Source: JAEUIZ01 sp046155605
Lineage (GTDB): Bacteria; Planctomycetota; Phycisphaerae; Phycisphaerales; UBA1924
Length of the DNA stretch: 64,000 bases
Direction: 5' to 3'
NCBI GenBank assembly: GCA_046155605.1
Contig: JBJXFQ010000021.1
Coordinates: 26,566-90,565, forward strand
The position numbers and the translations under genes were made by a program. The notes under the pieces are model-generated. The model was not told the DNA's origin, made no database searches, and saw only the letters and a program-made list of their open reading frames with translations. Numbering within the stretch: the first letter of the stretch is position 1; each line of letters opens with the position of its first letter. Shown in pieces: positions 15,728 to 25,465 of the stretch.

Positions 15728-16393
15728 TTAGGCCGATGGCGGTGGAAACATCGAGGCGAAGAGGGTCCACTTGAGGACGAGTTTGGCGAAGTAGGTGGCG
15801 AGGCCGACGAACACGGCGTCGGGCATGTCAAGTTCGAGCAGGTCGGCGATGCAGCCGCAGTAGACCACGAACGCGGCAACCCATGCGAGCGTGGGGATGA
15901 GCGTGTAGTGCAGGCCGTGCTGGATGAGATCGGCGCACGCGAGCGCGGCGGCGATGGAGAGGGCGGTCAGCAGGAGCGGCGCGGAGTAATCGACGAAGAG
16001 CAGGCACGCGAGCGCGAGGATGCCTATGGCGATGGGGAGCGTGATGGCGTAGCGCGTGAGGTAGGCGAGCGACTCGGCGGGTCCGTCCATCCCGAACTTC
16101 CACGCGAGCGTCGCGAGGAGTGAGACGGTGAGCATGACCATCGGCTTGCGGAACGGTCGCAAGCCCGAATCTGGGTTGATCGCGTGGACCTGGAAGCGCG
16201 GCGGCGGGGGCGGCAGACGATCGGTGCCGCTGCGGGTCGAGGCCTGCTTGCCGCTCTCCATCATGTGTCCGCAGCGGACGCAGAGGGTTGCGGCCACGTC
16301 GGCGGGATGACCGCAGCCGGGGCAGGGCCTGGTCGGCGTGGATGGCACCGGTGGAGCATCGATGCCGTAGGGGTTGTTTCCGGGCTTGGGCAT
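15728..16393 (-). CDS. Zinc-ribbon membrane protein, unknown
   Basis: This protein has about 221 residues from the ATG at 16393. A CPGCGH...CVRCGH zinc ribbon at about residues 24-44 is followed by a proline-rich linker and five or six hydrophobic helices covering residues 85-215. The layout resembles planctomycete zinc-ribbon plus Yip1-like or other small polytopic membrane proteins. Its 25-base spacing from the secreted two-domain gene downstream suggests a shared transcript. The substrate or partner is unknown. Confidence 0.7.
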   Translation of the reverse strand: MPKPGNNPYGIDAPPVPSTPTRPCPGCGHPADVAATLCVRCGHMMESGKQASTRSGTDRLPPPPPRFQVHAINPDSGLRPFRKPMVMLTVSLLATLAWKFGMDGPAESLAYLTRYAITLPIAIGILALACLLFVDYSAPLLLTALSIAAALACADLIQHGLHYTLIPTLAWVAAFVVYCGCIADLLELDMPDAVFVGLATYFAKLVLKWTLFASMFPPPSA

Positions 16394-16517
16394 GGAATCG
16401 GCGTGACTTCGCACCGTGTTAGATACCGGGGCGAGGCGTCGAGGTTTCGATGATTCGGGAATGAACAGCGAGAATGCCGACGTGCGAAGAGCGATCCGGT
16501 CACGCTGACAGCGTGAA

Positions 16518-17291
16518 TCAGCGTTCAGCGCTGGAGGCTACGGTGTCTCTCGCACCCAGCCCCGCGGCGTCAAGCCGATCCTGGAACGTCGCCGCAGCGA
16601 ACTCATAGAGTTCGACATCCAGAGCGTTCGTCTCGCGGATGAGCGAGATGGTGGCCTGTGGCACTTGATCGAGCCGCGGTCGATCGGCGGTCGCGTTTCG
16701 GCGTTCGACGCTTCCGTTCGTCCATCCGAGTTGATGACGCAGGAGTTCGATGGATTCATGGAATCGCTCGGCGAGGCCGAAGCAGGCGATGCGAGTCGCC
16801 AGGTTGACCTTGGCCTCTTCGAGCATCTGGCGTGTGACGCGACCCGGCGCGACCTCGACGTGCGGCATGCAGTTCAGCCACCGCACCTGGTCGTTATCGA
16901 TCTCGAAGCAGAACCGAGTGCGGACGAACTCGTGGAGGTTGAGCCCGCTGGCACGGAGCGTCGCGTGGAGGTAGTGCTCGGGGCTGCGGAGGATGTAGTA
17001 GTAGTAGGACACGACGCGCTCGACCGGATCGCGCAGCATCGTGACGTAGGTCGCGGCCTCGTCGAGCCACGCGTGTACGCCGAAGCGAACATGGCCCGTG
17101 AAGAGGTCGATCGCGCCGCGCTCGGCGGCGGACATGCCTCGAAACTCGCGGAAGTTCTCTACGTCGCCCGTGAAGCGGAACCACCTGGCGGCGGGGTATT
17201 GCGAGCAGATGAAGGCTTCGAGTGTCGTGCCGGCGGCCTTGGGGATGTGCAGGAAGATCAGAGGCCGAGGATGGAACGCGGACTCGCTCAC
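16518..17291 (-). CDS. Sulfotransferase family 2-type protein
   Basis: Sulfotransferases move sulfate from PAPS to a hydroxyl, here presumably on a surface glycan. The 5'-phosphosulfate loop is FLHIPKAAGTT (residues about 13-23) and the 3'-phosphate site is MLRDPVERVVSYYYY. The HYLHATLRASG and DNDQVRWLN motifs match the heparan-sulfate 2-O-type (Sulfotransfer_2) group and also the gene upstream. The start is taken as GTG 17291, which overlaps the preceding stop (GTGA); an upstream ATG at 17354 would lie within the neighbour and gives an Arg-rich run. About 257 residues. It is the last gene of a three-gene overlapping set. Confidence 0.85.
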   Translation of the reverse strand: MSESAFHPRPLIFLHIPKAAGTTLEAFICSQYPAARWFRFTGDVENFREFRGMSAAERGAIDLFTGHVRFGVHAWLDEAATYVTMLRDPVERVVSYYYYILRSPEHYLHATLRASGLNLHEFVRTRFCFEIDNDQVRWLNCMPHVEVAPGRVTRQMLEEAKVNLATRIACFGLAERFHESIELLRHQLGWTNGSVERRNATADRPRLDQVPQATISLIRETNALDVELYEFAAATFQDRLDAAGLGARDTVASSAER

Positions 17292-18160
17292 TCGGCGGCG
17301 CCTCCGACCGAAGCCTCGCCATCGTCGCTCACCGAAAGCGATGCAGCCTCGCATCCGGCCGGCGCTCGTTCCTCGAAGAGCGCCGAGGCGAACTCAAAGA
17401 GTTCGGCGTCATAGCGGTTGATCTCGCGGATCGCGGCAATCGTCGCGGGGGACACCTCTTCGAGCGCAGGGCGGTCGCGCGTCGCATTCTGTCGAGGCGG
17501 AATCTCGACTCCCTGCCAGCAGAGCGCCCGAGAGACCCATCGAACGCTCCGCTCGAACTGCGAGGTGATGCCGAACGCGGGAAACGCGTTGGCGAGGTTC
17601 CACTTGGCCTCTTCAACCAGCGTCCGCGACACCTTTCCCACCGGCACGTCGAAATGGTGCGGCGTCGTCAACCAGCGAACCTGATCGTTGTCGAGTTCGT
17701 GCGAAGTGCGGCGAGTGGCGTACTGCTCCAACGTACACTCTGCCGCGATCGAATGGAGGTAATGGTCGGGGTGCTGGCGAACAAAGTAGTAGTGCGAGAC
17801 GATGCGATCGACGGGGTCTCGCAGCATCGTGACATACATCGCGGGTCGAGCGAGATGCTCATGGACACCGAAGTGTACATGGCCGTACAAAAGGTCAAAC
17901 GAGTCACGCTCCTCCGCCGAGAGCCGCTTGAACGCATTCCATTCCTCGGTATCACCGCTGAAGCGAAACTTGCGAGCGAAGCGATCCTCGACGAGGTGCT
18001 GGAAGGTGGTTCCGGCGGCCTTGGGAATATGGATGAAAATCAATGGGCAGGCGCTCGCGCGACCGCTGGCTGAGTTGTCCCCCCCACCTTCGTCTGTATC
18101 GCGCTTGGACGGCGCGTCGCTCGTGCCGGCGAACGTCGGTCTGGGCACCTCCGCAATCAC
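17288..18160 (-). CDS. Sulfotransferase family 2-type protein
   Basis: This protein of 290 residues is a clear paralog of the next gene. It has a Ser/Asp/Gly-rich N-terminal extension (residues 1-38), the PAPS loop IFIHIPKAAGTTFQHL, GHVHFGVHEHL, and MLRDPVDRIVSHYYFV as the 3'-phosphate site. HPDHYLHSIAAECTL and ELDNDQVRWL align with the sister protein. The start overlaps the upstream sulfotransferase stop by 4 bases and its stop overlaps the next start, so all three are one translationally coupled unit. The acceptor is unknown; a cytoplasmic or membrane-peripheral role in polysaccharide sulfation is inferred. Confidence 0.87.
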   Translation of the reverse strand: MIAEVPRPTFAGTSDAPSKRDTDEGGGDNSASGRASACPLIFIHIPKAAGTTFQHLVEDRFARKFRFSGDTEEWNAFKRLSAEERDSFDLLYGHVHFGVHEHLARPAMYVTMLRDPVDRIVSHYYFVRQHPDHYLHSIAAECTLEQYATRRTSHELDNDQVRWLTTPHHFDVPVGKVSRTLVEEAKWNLANAFPAFGITSQFERSVRWVSRALCWQGVEIPPRQNATRDRPALEEVSPATIAAIREINRYDAELFEFASALFEERAPAGCEAASLSVSDDGEASVGGAAE

Positions 18161-18891
18161 CAGTTGTCGTCCTTCTCATAGCCCGTGGCAATCAGGAGCG
18201 GGCCGTACTTCTCCTTGAATATGCCCTTGGTCGCATCGTCGAAATGCTCGCGCCAGTCTCCTGCCACGCCCTTTCGGTAGTGGGCACCGCGAGATTCTTC
18301 GCCACGTTTGCGACCGCCGGTCAGGCGCTCGAAGGTGCAGGCTTCGACGACCTGCCGTAGCGAGGCATCGGGCATTGGTATCTCGCAATGATCGCAGACA
18401 CGACGGAAGGAGCCGAACTCGTTGGCGATCATGTCCTCGTACCGCATGACGAGTTCGCCGGGACGCAGCCAATCGCGCTGGAGGCCTGCCATATCGGCGA
18501 GGCGCTCGCGGATGAGGTAGCGAAGGCCCTCGGCCTCATCGAGTCGCCCGAGTTCCGAGCGGAAATCGCGGACGATGCCGTTGGTCTCCGTTCCGTGCGA
18601 GCCGCGCAGACTGAAATACCAGGAGACGAGCGAGTCGCGAAGGTCACGGATGACGACGAAACGTTTGTGCGGGATCTTGACCGCGGCCTCGAATGGCGTC
18701 CGCCGCATATAGACCGGGGAGTACACGCCGTCGGGTCGGATGGCCTCTTTCAGCACATGCGAGTGGTCCGCTCGCTGCTCGACGAAGCGCTCCGGCGCGA
18801 CCCGTTGCATCACCTTCTGCACCCACTGCGACCCCGCCTTCCAATGGGTGATGTGAAACACGGCCAGCGTTGCGGTTTGGGTCGGCATCAA
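18157..18891 (-). CDS. Sulfotransferase domain protein, family 1-like
   Basis: This protein of 244 residues is a different branch from the two genes after it. The PAPS loop is ITHWKAGSQWVQKVM (WKxGSxW in place of PKxGTT) and the 3'-phosphate motif is FVVIRDLRDSLVSWYFSLRGS. Downstream RPGELVMRYEDMIAN and RKRGEESRGAHYRKGVAGDW match the C-terminal KW(K/R)KG-type region of Sulfotransfer_1 enzymes. It is the first gene of the overlapping trio and is divergent from the glycosyltransferase, with 113 bases between the two starts, so the two units may share a regulatory region. Confidence 0.83.
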   Translation of the reverse strand: MMPTQTATLAVFHITHWKAGSQWVQKVMQRVAPERFVEQRADHSHVLKEAIRPDGVYSPVYMRRTPFEAAVKIPHKRFVVIRDLRDSLVSWYFSLRGSHGTETNGIVRDFRSELGRLDEAEGLRYLIRERLADMAGLQRDWLRPGELVMRYEDMIANEFGSFRRVCDHCEIPMPDASLRQVVEACTFERLTGGRKRGEESRGAHYRKGVAGDWREHFDDATKGIFKEKYGPLLIATGYEKDDNW

Positions 18892-19004
18892 TGGTGGCTC
18901 CGAACGGTCGAAGTAGCCAACACCCTAGCACGCTCGCCGCCGCCGCACAACAATGCCCCCTTCGCGGCTCGCCCTTGCCCGCCTGGTTCAGGACTCCTAC
19001 GACG

Positions 19005-20933
19005 ATGAATATCTGCCTGATTTCACGCGAGTTTCCGCCATTTCATGGCGGCGGCATTGGAACCTACACCCTCCAGTGGGCCCGCGCGCTCGCCTCCCAG
19101 GGTCATTGCCCGGTTGTCGTGACCGTCTCGGACGATGGGCAGCAGGTCCGCGAGGAGGCTGATCGGATCGTCGTCGTTCGTCTGCCGTTCATTCGCGGAA
19201 CGGATTGGTCCCGCCCGGACCCCGCGATTTCGACGCCGGAGACGGAGGCGGCGTTTCGGAGTTTCTCACCGGTGGCGGCGTTCGCGATGCGAGTGGCGCA
19301 ACAAGTTCCCGAGTTGAACGCCGAGTTCGCGTTTGATGCGGTTGAGGTCCCGGAAACGGGCGCGCTGGCCTGGTTCCTGCTCAATGCCCGGAGGACGCGC
19401 GGCCACTGGCATGACGCCGCGGTGCCGATCGTCACGATGCTGCACTCGCCGAGCGAGTGGATCGCGCTCTGGAACCGTGCGCCGCTCTCCACGAGGCAGG
19501 AGCGCACGCTCGCGGAGATGGAACGAGAGAGCGTGATGCTCTCGGACGGCCTGGTGTGCCCCACCGATTCGCTCGCGGAGTGGTGTGCGCGACACTGGTC
19601 GCTCCCGCATCGCGCCGTCGAGGTCATCCCGCACGCGCTGGGAGCGTTGGCGGCGGAACCAAGTGGATTCGTGGGGTCGGCGGGCGCAGCGAGCGCGTTG
19701 ACGGACGAGCACTCGTCCGCGGCCAATGGGTCGATGCGATTCCTGTTCGTCGGTCGGCTCGAGCCGCGGAAAGGCATCGACACGCTGCTGCGGGCGTTTG
19801 TGATCGCATCAGCACGCGTTCCGGGCATCGAGTTGGACCTGGTCGGCGAGGACACCTGGCACGCGGAAGCCGACGGCCCGTTCGGCGCGTGGTGCGCTGC
19901 GCGGGATGTGCCCGAGGCGCTTCGTCCTCGCGTTCGGCTCCACGGCAAGGTCTCGCCGGATCGATTGGCGACGATGCGGCGCGAGGCCCGCGCTGTGCTC
20001 GTGCCCTCGCCGACCGACAACTTCCCCTATGCATGTGTCGAAGCGATGGCGCAGGGGCGACTCGTGGTCGCGGCACGAGCGGGCGGGATGGCGGAGATGA
20101 TCCGCGAGAACGTCGAGGGCGTGATGTTCACGCCGGGCGATCCCGAACTCGCGGCCGCGGCCCTCTATCGGACGGCGAAGATGACTTCCGAGGCGGTGGA
20201 GAGGATGGGCCTCGCGGCAGCGGCGAGGATTCGAGACCTCTGCGACAACGCGAGAGTCGTCGCGCGGCGGATCGACCACTTCGAGCGAGCGAGGGCGCGG
20301 AGGCTCGCGCAACTGGGGCGATCTCTCTCGCAGCGCGCGGTTGTCGTGGTCAATGCGCCCGCTGAGTCGCCGCCGGGCTTTGATCGTCTCGTCGAGACCG
20401 TGGCTTTGGGCGAGGCGGAGTTTGCGCACGGCTGGACGCGGCCTGATCCCGGCTTGGCGTGCGCTTTCGGACCGCCGAACGTGGAAAGCCTGGCAGTGGC
20501 ACCCCGCACGCTTGGCCCGCTGGTGGTGTCGGCGGAGTCGGCGACGCTGCTCGGAGCGGAGTTGCGAGCCACAACAGGAGCAGCCTCGAGCGAATCGCCC
20601 GGCCCGATCTCGTACGCGCAGGCCGGGAGCACCTGGGCGCTGGCGGTGCGGCTCTGCGCCGCCGGTCGCTCGGGCGTGGTGGTGCCGGAGGTCGTGAGCG
20701 AAGTGGCGGCCGTCGGGCTGGATTCGGCGGAGGTTGAGGTGGCGCGGGTGCCGGTGCGGCGTGAACTAGCGGCAGTTGCAGCGGCGAGGGACACGGCCCG
20801 TGCCGAGTTGGCGGGCGCGAGAGAGGAGTTGGCCACGATCCACCGCAGCCGCGGGTGGCGCTGGCTCCAGCGGGTGTATCGAGTGCTGCGCGTCGTCCGG
20901 GAGATCGGGAGCAAGAGCGAGACGAAGAGATAA
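19005..20933 (+). CDS. Glycosyltransferase family 4 protein with C-terminal coiled coil
   Basis: This is a GT-B retaining glycosyltransferase of 642 residues. The ATG at 19005 was chosen because the typical start MNICLISREFPPFHGGGIGT, with the GGIGT donor-side loop, begins there. The C-terminal Rossmann half has LFVGRLEPRKGIDTLLRAF, the VPSPTDNFPYACVEAMAQG nucleotide-sugar site and GGMAEMI. About 250 further residues follow; the last 60 form a coiled coil (VRRELAAVAAARDTARAEL) and a basic tail, common in polysaccharide-assembly enzymes that carry a tethering helix. Next to three sulfotransferases it probably contributes to a sulfated surface glycan. The sugar specificity cannot be read from the sequence. 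Confidence 0.88.
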   Translation: MNICLISREFPPFHGGGIGTYTLQWARALASQGHCPVVVTVSDDGQQVREEADRIVVVRLPFIRGTDWSRPDPAISTPETEAAFRSFSPVAAFAMRVAQQVPELNAEFAFDAVEVPETGALAWFLLNARRTRGHWHDAAVPIVTMLHSPSEWIALWNRAPLSTRQERTLAEMERESVMLSDGLVCPTDSLAEWCARHWSLPHRAVEVIPHALGALAAEPSGFVGSAGAASALTDEHSSAANGSMRFLFVGRLEPRKGIDTLLRAFVIASARVPGIELDLVGEDTWHAEADGPFGAWCAARDVPEALRPRVRLHGKVSPDRLATMRREARAVLVPSPTDNFPYACVEAMAQGRLVVAARAGGMAEMIRENVEGVMFTPGDPELAAAALYRTAKMTSEAVERMGLAAAARIRDLCDNARVVARRIDHFERARARRLAQLGRSLSQRAVVVVNAPAESPPGFDRLVETVALGEAEFAHGWTRPDPGLACAFGPPNVESLAVAPRTLGPLVVSAESATLLGAELRATTGAASSESPGPISYAQAGSTWALAVRLCAAGRSGVVVPEVVSEVAAVGLDSAEVEVARVPVRRELAAVAAARDTARAELAGAREELATIHRSRGWRWLQRVYRVLRVVREIGSKSETKR

Positions 20934-21109
20934 GAAAGAGGAAGCAGAAGTCTGCCACGAGGTAGCGGGATATCCAAGACGAAGACTGAATAGGAAGCAG
21001 GGGCGGGCGGATCGCAGTGGAATCGACGAGAAGTGTTGCAGAGCCCAACGCCTCTGGCACCGACTGCGAGGCGAACTCGGCGGCATGACGAGCCCACTCA
21101 GGCGTTGTG

Positions 21110-23719
21110 TTACACGTCGAGGTTCTTGACCTCGAGCGCGTGCTCCTCGATGAATCGGCGACGCGGCTCGACCTCCTCGCCCATGAGGATCGAGAAGAGT
21201 GAGTCCGCCTCGCTCGCGGCATCCCAGGTGACGCGGACCAGCGTCCGCTTCGAGTGGTCCATCGTCGTCTCCCAGAGTTGCGACGCGTCCATCTCACCCA
21301 GGCCCTTGAACCGCTTGATCTCGAGCCCGCGGCGGCCGATCTCGTGCAGCGTTTCGAGGATCGCGGGCAAGTTGGCGGCCTCGACGATCTTGTCGTCGGC
21401 GGCGACCTTTACGGGTGCGTCGTCGCGTTCCGCTTCGTCGCCGTCGTCAGCAACCGGGTTGGTGGACTTTGACGTGACCTTGGCCGTCGCCCAGGCGAAG
21501 CGCGCCGGCATGCGCTCGCCGGTGACGGATTCCTCGCGGACGAGCGCGTAGTCGTCGATGAGGAGGCCCAGTGCCGCGAGTTCGCTGAAGACGCGTTCGA
21601 GTTCTCGATTCTCGTGGAGTTCGCGGAGCGTCGCGCCGCCGCCTTGGTCGCCGTTCTCGACCAGGGTGAGCCCCTTGGCGGCGACGAACTCGTGGGCCTG
21701 CCGTTCGGACCACGCGAAGGCATCGCCCCCGCGCCAGACGAGGCGATGCGTCGGCAGGCGCTCCTTGCCCTCGGGATCGTTCGAGCGCGTGGCGAGGAGG
21801 TCGGGGAAGCGCACACCGCGGCGCTCGGCGATCTCGACGAGGTCTTCGAGCCGACGCAGCAACTTGACGGCCCTGGCGGCATTCGGCCCGGCGATGCGGA
21901 GCTCTTCCTCGCCCGCCTGGCCGCGCATGACGAGCGTCGCGTCCTCCAGGCCGAGTTCGGTGAGCGTGTCTCCGAGGACTTTTTCGTTGAGGACGTAGCG
22001 GCCGCTCTTGCCCTTGACGAGTTGATAAAGCGGTGGCTGTGCGCAGTAGATCCGACCGCGGCGGATGAGTTCGGGCATCTGCCTGAAGAAAAACGTGAGG
22101 AGCAGCGTGCGGATATGCGAGCCGTCCACATCGGCGTCCGTCATGATGATGACCTTGCCGTAGCGGAGTTTGGAGGCGTCAAACTCCTCGCCGATCCCGC
22201 AGCGGAGGGCGGAGATGAGTGTGCGGATCTCCTCGAAGGCGAGGACCTTGTCGATGCGCGCCTTCTCGACGTTGAGGAGTTTGCCGCGGAGAGGGAGGAT
22301 GGCCTGGGTCTCGACATCACGGCCCTGAGTGGCGGAGCCGCCTGCCGAATCACCCTCGACGATGAAGAGTTCGGAGAGATTCACGTCGCGGGTCTTGCAG
22401 TCGCGCAGTTTGTGGGGCATGGAGCCTGAGTCGAGGGCGGTCTTGCGGCGTGTCAGTTCGCGGGCCTTGCGGGCGGCCTCGCGCGCCTGCGCCGCGATGA
22501 TGCCCTTGAGGCACAGCCGCTTCGCGTCGGCCGGATGCTCCTCGAGCCAGGCCTTGAGCGACTCGCCCACGGCCCCGGAGACGAAGTCCTCGATCTCGGG
22601 GTTGAGGAGTTTTTCCTTGGGCTGGTTGTTGAACGCCGGGTTGGGCAACTTGACGGAGACGATCGCGACAAGCCCCTCGCGCAGGTCTTCGCCGGTGGGC
22701 ACGGGGTCGCGCTCCTTGATGATGCCTTCCTTGCGCGCGTAGCCGTTGATCGAGCGTGTGAGAGCGTTTTTGAAGCCCTGCCCGTGCGTGCCGCCATCGA
22801 CGTTGTTGATGTTGTTGGCGAACGTGAGGACCGACTCGTTGTAGCCGTCGTGGTATTGCAGGGCGACCTCGCAGACGAGGCTGGCGGCGGCGTCCTGGCG
22901 TTTGGCATACACCACGGGCGAAACCGGGTTCTTACCAGTCATCAGGTGCTCGACGTACTCGACAAGCCCGTTCTCGGCCTTGAAGGACTCGGCACGCACC
23001 CTGCCGTTCTCTTGCGAGCGCTCGTCGGCGAGGCGGATGGTGACGCCGGGATTGAGATAGGCCAGTTCGCGGAGGCGCGTGGCGAGCGTGTCGTAACTGA
23101 AGGTGGTGTCGGGGAAGATCGAGGGATCGGGGAGGAAGGTGACCTTGGTTCCGGTGGGGCGCACGCTGCCGGCGGGGACGGGCCCGACCGCGGCCAGAGG
23201 CTTGGCGACGCGCCCGCGCTCGAACTCGATGACGTGGACGACGCCGCCACGATGGATCTCGCACTCGAGGAACTCGGAGAGGGCGTTGACGCAGGAGACG
23301 CCGACGCCGTGAAGACCGCCGGAGACCTTGTAGGCGGAGTCTTCTTCGCCGAACTTGCCGCCGGAGTGGAGGATGGTCATGACGATCTCGACGGCGGGCT
23401 TGCCGTTGATCGCGGGGTTGTCGTCCCTGATGGGATCGACGGGGATGCCGCGCCCGTCGTCAGTGACGGAGCAGGAGCCGTCGGCCTGGATGGTCACGGA
23501 AATCTGCTTGGCGTGTCCTGCCATCGCCTCGTCGATGGAGTTATCGACAACTTCGTAGACGAGGTGGTGGAGGGCGTTGAGTCCTGTGCCGCCGACGTAC
23601 ATGCCGGGCCGCTTGCGGACGGCCTCGAGCCCTTCAAGCACTTTGATCTGGTCGGCGCCATAGTCGCCGCTGACCCGCCCCGGCAAACTCTCGTCCCGTG
23701 CTTCCGCGCTTGTTTCCAT
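21110..23719 (-). CDS. gyrB: DNA gyrase subunit B
   Basis: GyrB is the ATPase subunit of type IIA topoisomerase that introduces negative supercoils. The protein has about 869 residues from the ATG at 23719. GHKL ATPase motifs are VYEVVDNSIDEAMAG, DDGRGIPVD and GGLHGVGVSCVNALS; the transducer region has ALTRSINGYARK; the TOPRIM domain has EGDSAGGSATQGRD and IIMTDADVDGSHIRTLLLTF, with an insertion of the gram-negative kind before the C-terminal RFKGLGEMDASQLWETTM. An in-frame ATG further upstream (23836) adds a Cys/Arg-rich stretch unlike GyrB and was not used. No dnaA, recF or gyrA is adjacent. Confidence 0.96.
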   Translation of the reverse strand: METSAEARDESLPGRVSGDYGADQIKVLEGLEAVRKRPGMYVGGTGLNALHHLVYEVVDNSIDEAMAGHAKQISVTIQADGSCSVTDDGRGIPVDPIRDDNPAINGKPAVEIVMTILHSGGKFGEEDSAYKVSGGLHGVGVSCVNALSEFLECEIHRGGVVHVIEFERGRVAKPLAAVGPVPAGSVRPTGTKVTFLPDPSIFPDTTFSYDTLATRLRELAYLNPGVTIRLADERSQENGRVRAESFKAENGLVEYVEHLMTGKNPVSPVVYAKRQDAAASLVCEVALQYHDGYNESVLTFANNINNVDGGTHGQGFKNALTRSINGYARKEGIIKERDPVPTGEDLREGLVAIVSVKLPNPAFNNQPKEKLLNPEIEDFVSGAVGESLKAWLEEHPADAKRLCLKGIIAAQAREAARKARELTRRKTALDSGSMPHKLRDCKTRDVNLSELFIVEGDSAGGSATQGRDVETQAILPLRGKLLNVEKARIDKVLAFEEIRTLISALRCGIGEEFDASKLRYGKVIIMTDADVDGSHIRTLLLTFFFRQMPELIRRGRIYCAQPPLYQLVKGKSGRYVLNEKVLGDTLTELGLEDATLVMRGQAGEEELRIAGPNAARAVKLLRRLEDLVEIAERRGVRFPDLLATRSNDPEGKERLPTHRLVWRGGDAFAWSERQAHEFVAAKGLTLVENGDQGGGATLRELHENRELERVFSELAALGLLIDDYALVREESVTGERMPARFAWATAKVTSKSTNPVADDGDEAERDDAPVKVAADDKIVEAANLPAILETLHEIGRRGLEIKRFKGLGEMDASQLWETTMDHSKRTLVRVTWDAASEADSLFSILMGEEVEPRRRFIEEHALEVKNLDV

Positions 23720-23978
23720 GCGATCTGGTCCTGCCTTCCGTTGATCCTGCCTAAAGCCAAACATCCGGCACGAACCAAGCGGCCTCAGCCGCCTTCCACC
23801 CATCCCCAATACGCCACATAGAGCCGGATGCGGCACGCGCTGTGACGCGCGCTTTCGTAGCCCTTCCGAAGCCCGGAATCATAGGCGAAACTCGACCCGG
23901 ATGCGCGCCCGAGGGCTCTGCAATTTCTTCCGTTTCGCGCCTGTTTTTTCCGACTTTTTTGCGCTCCTATGCTCCCTC

Positions 23979-24470
23979 GTGCGATATCTCGGAATTGATC
24001 TTGGCGATCGCCGCACCGGGCTCGCGCTGGGCGACCGTGACACCCGCATTATCTCGCCCCTTCCGCCGATTCAGGTGCCCTGGGCCGCACGCGACGGCGC
24101 GGACCTGCTCGACGCGATTGCTCGCGCCGCCGATGACGTATTGGGGAGCGCTCCCGCGACCATCGTCGTGGGACTGCCGCTGAACATGGACGGCACCGAT
24201 GGTCCCCGTGCCCGGATGACCCGCGCCTTTGCTCAGCGGATGGCCATCCGCCTTGCACGGCCTCTCACGCTGCACGATGAACGCCTGACCAGCAGCGATG
24301 CCGAATGGAGGCTTGCCGGCTCGGGCTTCACACGCAACCAGAAGCGACAGCGCCGCGATGGCCTGGCTGCTGCCGCCATGCTCTCGGATTACTTCGCCAC
24401 GCTGGGTCCGTCAGAAACCAGAACCACGAGCGGCTGGCAACATTCCACGCCCCACCCACCCCAAGGCTGA
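23979..24470 (+). CDS. ruvX: Putative pre-16S rRNA nuclease / Holliday junction resolvase RuvX
   Basis: This is a YqgF-family RNase H-fold nuclease of 163 residues; family members process the 5' end of 16S rRNA and were first proposed as Holliday junction resolvases. Motifs are YLGIDLGDRRTGLALGD (catalytic Asp in GIDLGD), IVVGLPLNMDGTDG and LHDERLTSSDAEW. The start is probably GTG 23979, directly before RYLGIDLG; a longer in-frame reading from 23901 adds hydrophobic residues unlike the family. The LolA-like gene follows 35 bases later on the same strand. Confidence 0.9.
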   Translation: MRYLGIDLGDRRTGLALGDRDTRIISPLPPIQVPWAARDGADLLDAIARAADDVLGSAPATIVVGLPLNMDGTDGPRARMTRAFAQRMAIRLARPLTLHDERLTSSDAEWRLAGSGFTRNQKRQRRDGLAAAAMLSDYFATLGPSETRTTSGWQHSTPHPPQG

Positions 24471-24505
24471 TGCCGCCACCGACCGATACTCTCCAAGGAG
24501 TAACC

Positions 24506-25465
24506 ATGCGATTTGCCCTTCCGATCTTCGTGCTTGCCGGTAGCGTGATGGCTCAGCCCCCGGCGCAGCCGTCTGCGGCGCAACCCGTGCCGCCAGCGCA
24601 GCCCGCGCAGGTTCAGGTGGTTCCTGATCGCTCCGCCGAGGCCGATGCGTTCCTCGGTGAACTCGAATCGGCCGACAAGGGGCTGTTGCGGCTCGTGGCC
24701 GATGTGAAGTATCAGCGCTCGTTCGAACTCGTCGGTGATCGGCAGACCCGCTTCGGCAGACTCGCGTACGTCGCCGAGCCCAGCGACCAAGCGGACGGCA
24801 AGCATGACGACAAGCCGACTGACAACCCCTCCGGTCGGAAGTTTGCCGTCACCTTTGATCGATTCGAGATCGGAAGCGAGGTCCGCAACGAGGAGAAATC
24901 GTACATCTTCGACGGCCACTGGCTCGTGGAGAAGATCCCGGGCGAGAAACTGTTCAAGAAGCACGAGGTCGTCCCGCCCGGCGAGCGGTTCGATCCGCTC
25001 CGCATCGGCCAGGGACCGTTCCCCGTTCCGATCGGGCAGCGCCGCGCCGATATCGTCGCACGATTCGAGGTCGATAAACTTGCCGCGGAAGCCGGCCTCG
25101 ATGCCGACGACAACACGTCCGAGACCGATGCCGCAGCACAGCGAGATTTCGCCACCGGCACGACGCAGATTCGGCTCACGCCTCGTCCGGGCACGCCGGA
25201 GGCGGAGGACTTCCGCGAGGTGCGTCTGTGGTACCTGCGCGATGCGTCGGGGCGATGGCTGCCGCGGATGGCCAAGACGATTAATCCCGCGGGTGACGCG
25301 TCGCTGATCTTCCTCATCAACGTCCGCACGCTGCACTCTGGCCAGCAGGCGACGACGGAGACCGAGATTCCCGCAGCGATGCTCGACACCACGACGCCGG
25401 AGGCGGGCTGGGACGTGAGTATCCAACGATGGGCTGGCCGCGCCGAGCCGCTGGGCGGCCCATGA
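24506..25465 (+). CDS. Secreted LolA-like protein, unknown
   Basis: This protein has 319 residues with a signal peptide (MRFALPIFVLAGSVMAQ) and a Pro/Ala-rich linker. The remainder fits an outer-membrane lipoprotein carrier (LolA/LolB) type half-barrel: KGLLRLVADVKYQRSF, GRLAYV, KFAVTFDRFEI, EEKSYIFDGHWLVEK and LFKKHEVVPPGERFDPL, with VRLWYLRDASGRWLPRM near the end. This is a fold-level resemblance, not a family identification. AAGGAG at 24495-24500 sets the start. Its stop overlaps the start of the TPR metallopeptidase (ATGA), so the two are made together. Confidence 0.7.
   Translation: MRFALPIFVLAGSVMAQPPAQPSAAQPVPPAQPAQVQVVPDRSAEADAFLGELESADKGLLRLVADVKYQRSFELVGDRQTRFGRLAYVAEPSDQADGKHDDKPTDNPSGRKFAVTFDRFEIGSEVRNEEKSYIFDGHWLVEKIPGEKLFKKHEVVPPGERFDPLRIGQGPFPVPIGQRRADIVARFEVDKLAAEAGLDADDNTSETDAAAQRDFATGTTQIRLTPRPGTPEAEDFREVRLWYLRDASGRWLPRMAKTINPAGDASLIFLINVRTLHSGQQATTETEIPAAMLDTTTPEAGWDVSIQRWAGRAEPLGGP

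Noticed and set aside
23720..23978. Extra N-terminal residues for gyrB and ruvX in the shared gap
   Set aside because: The residues are unlike the families, and good starts are available at 23719 and 23979.
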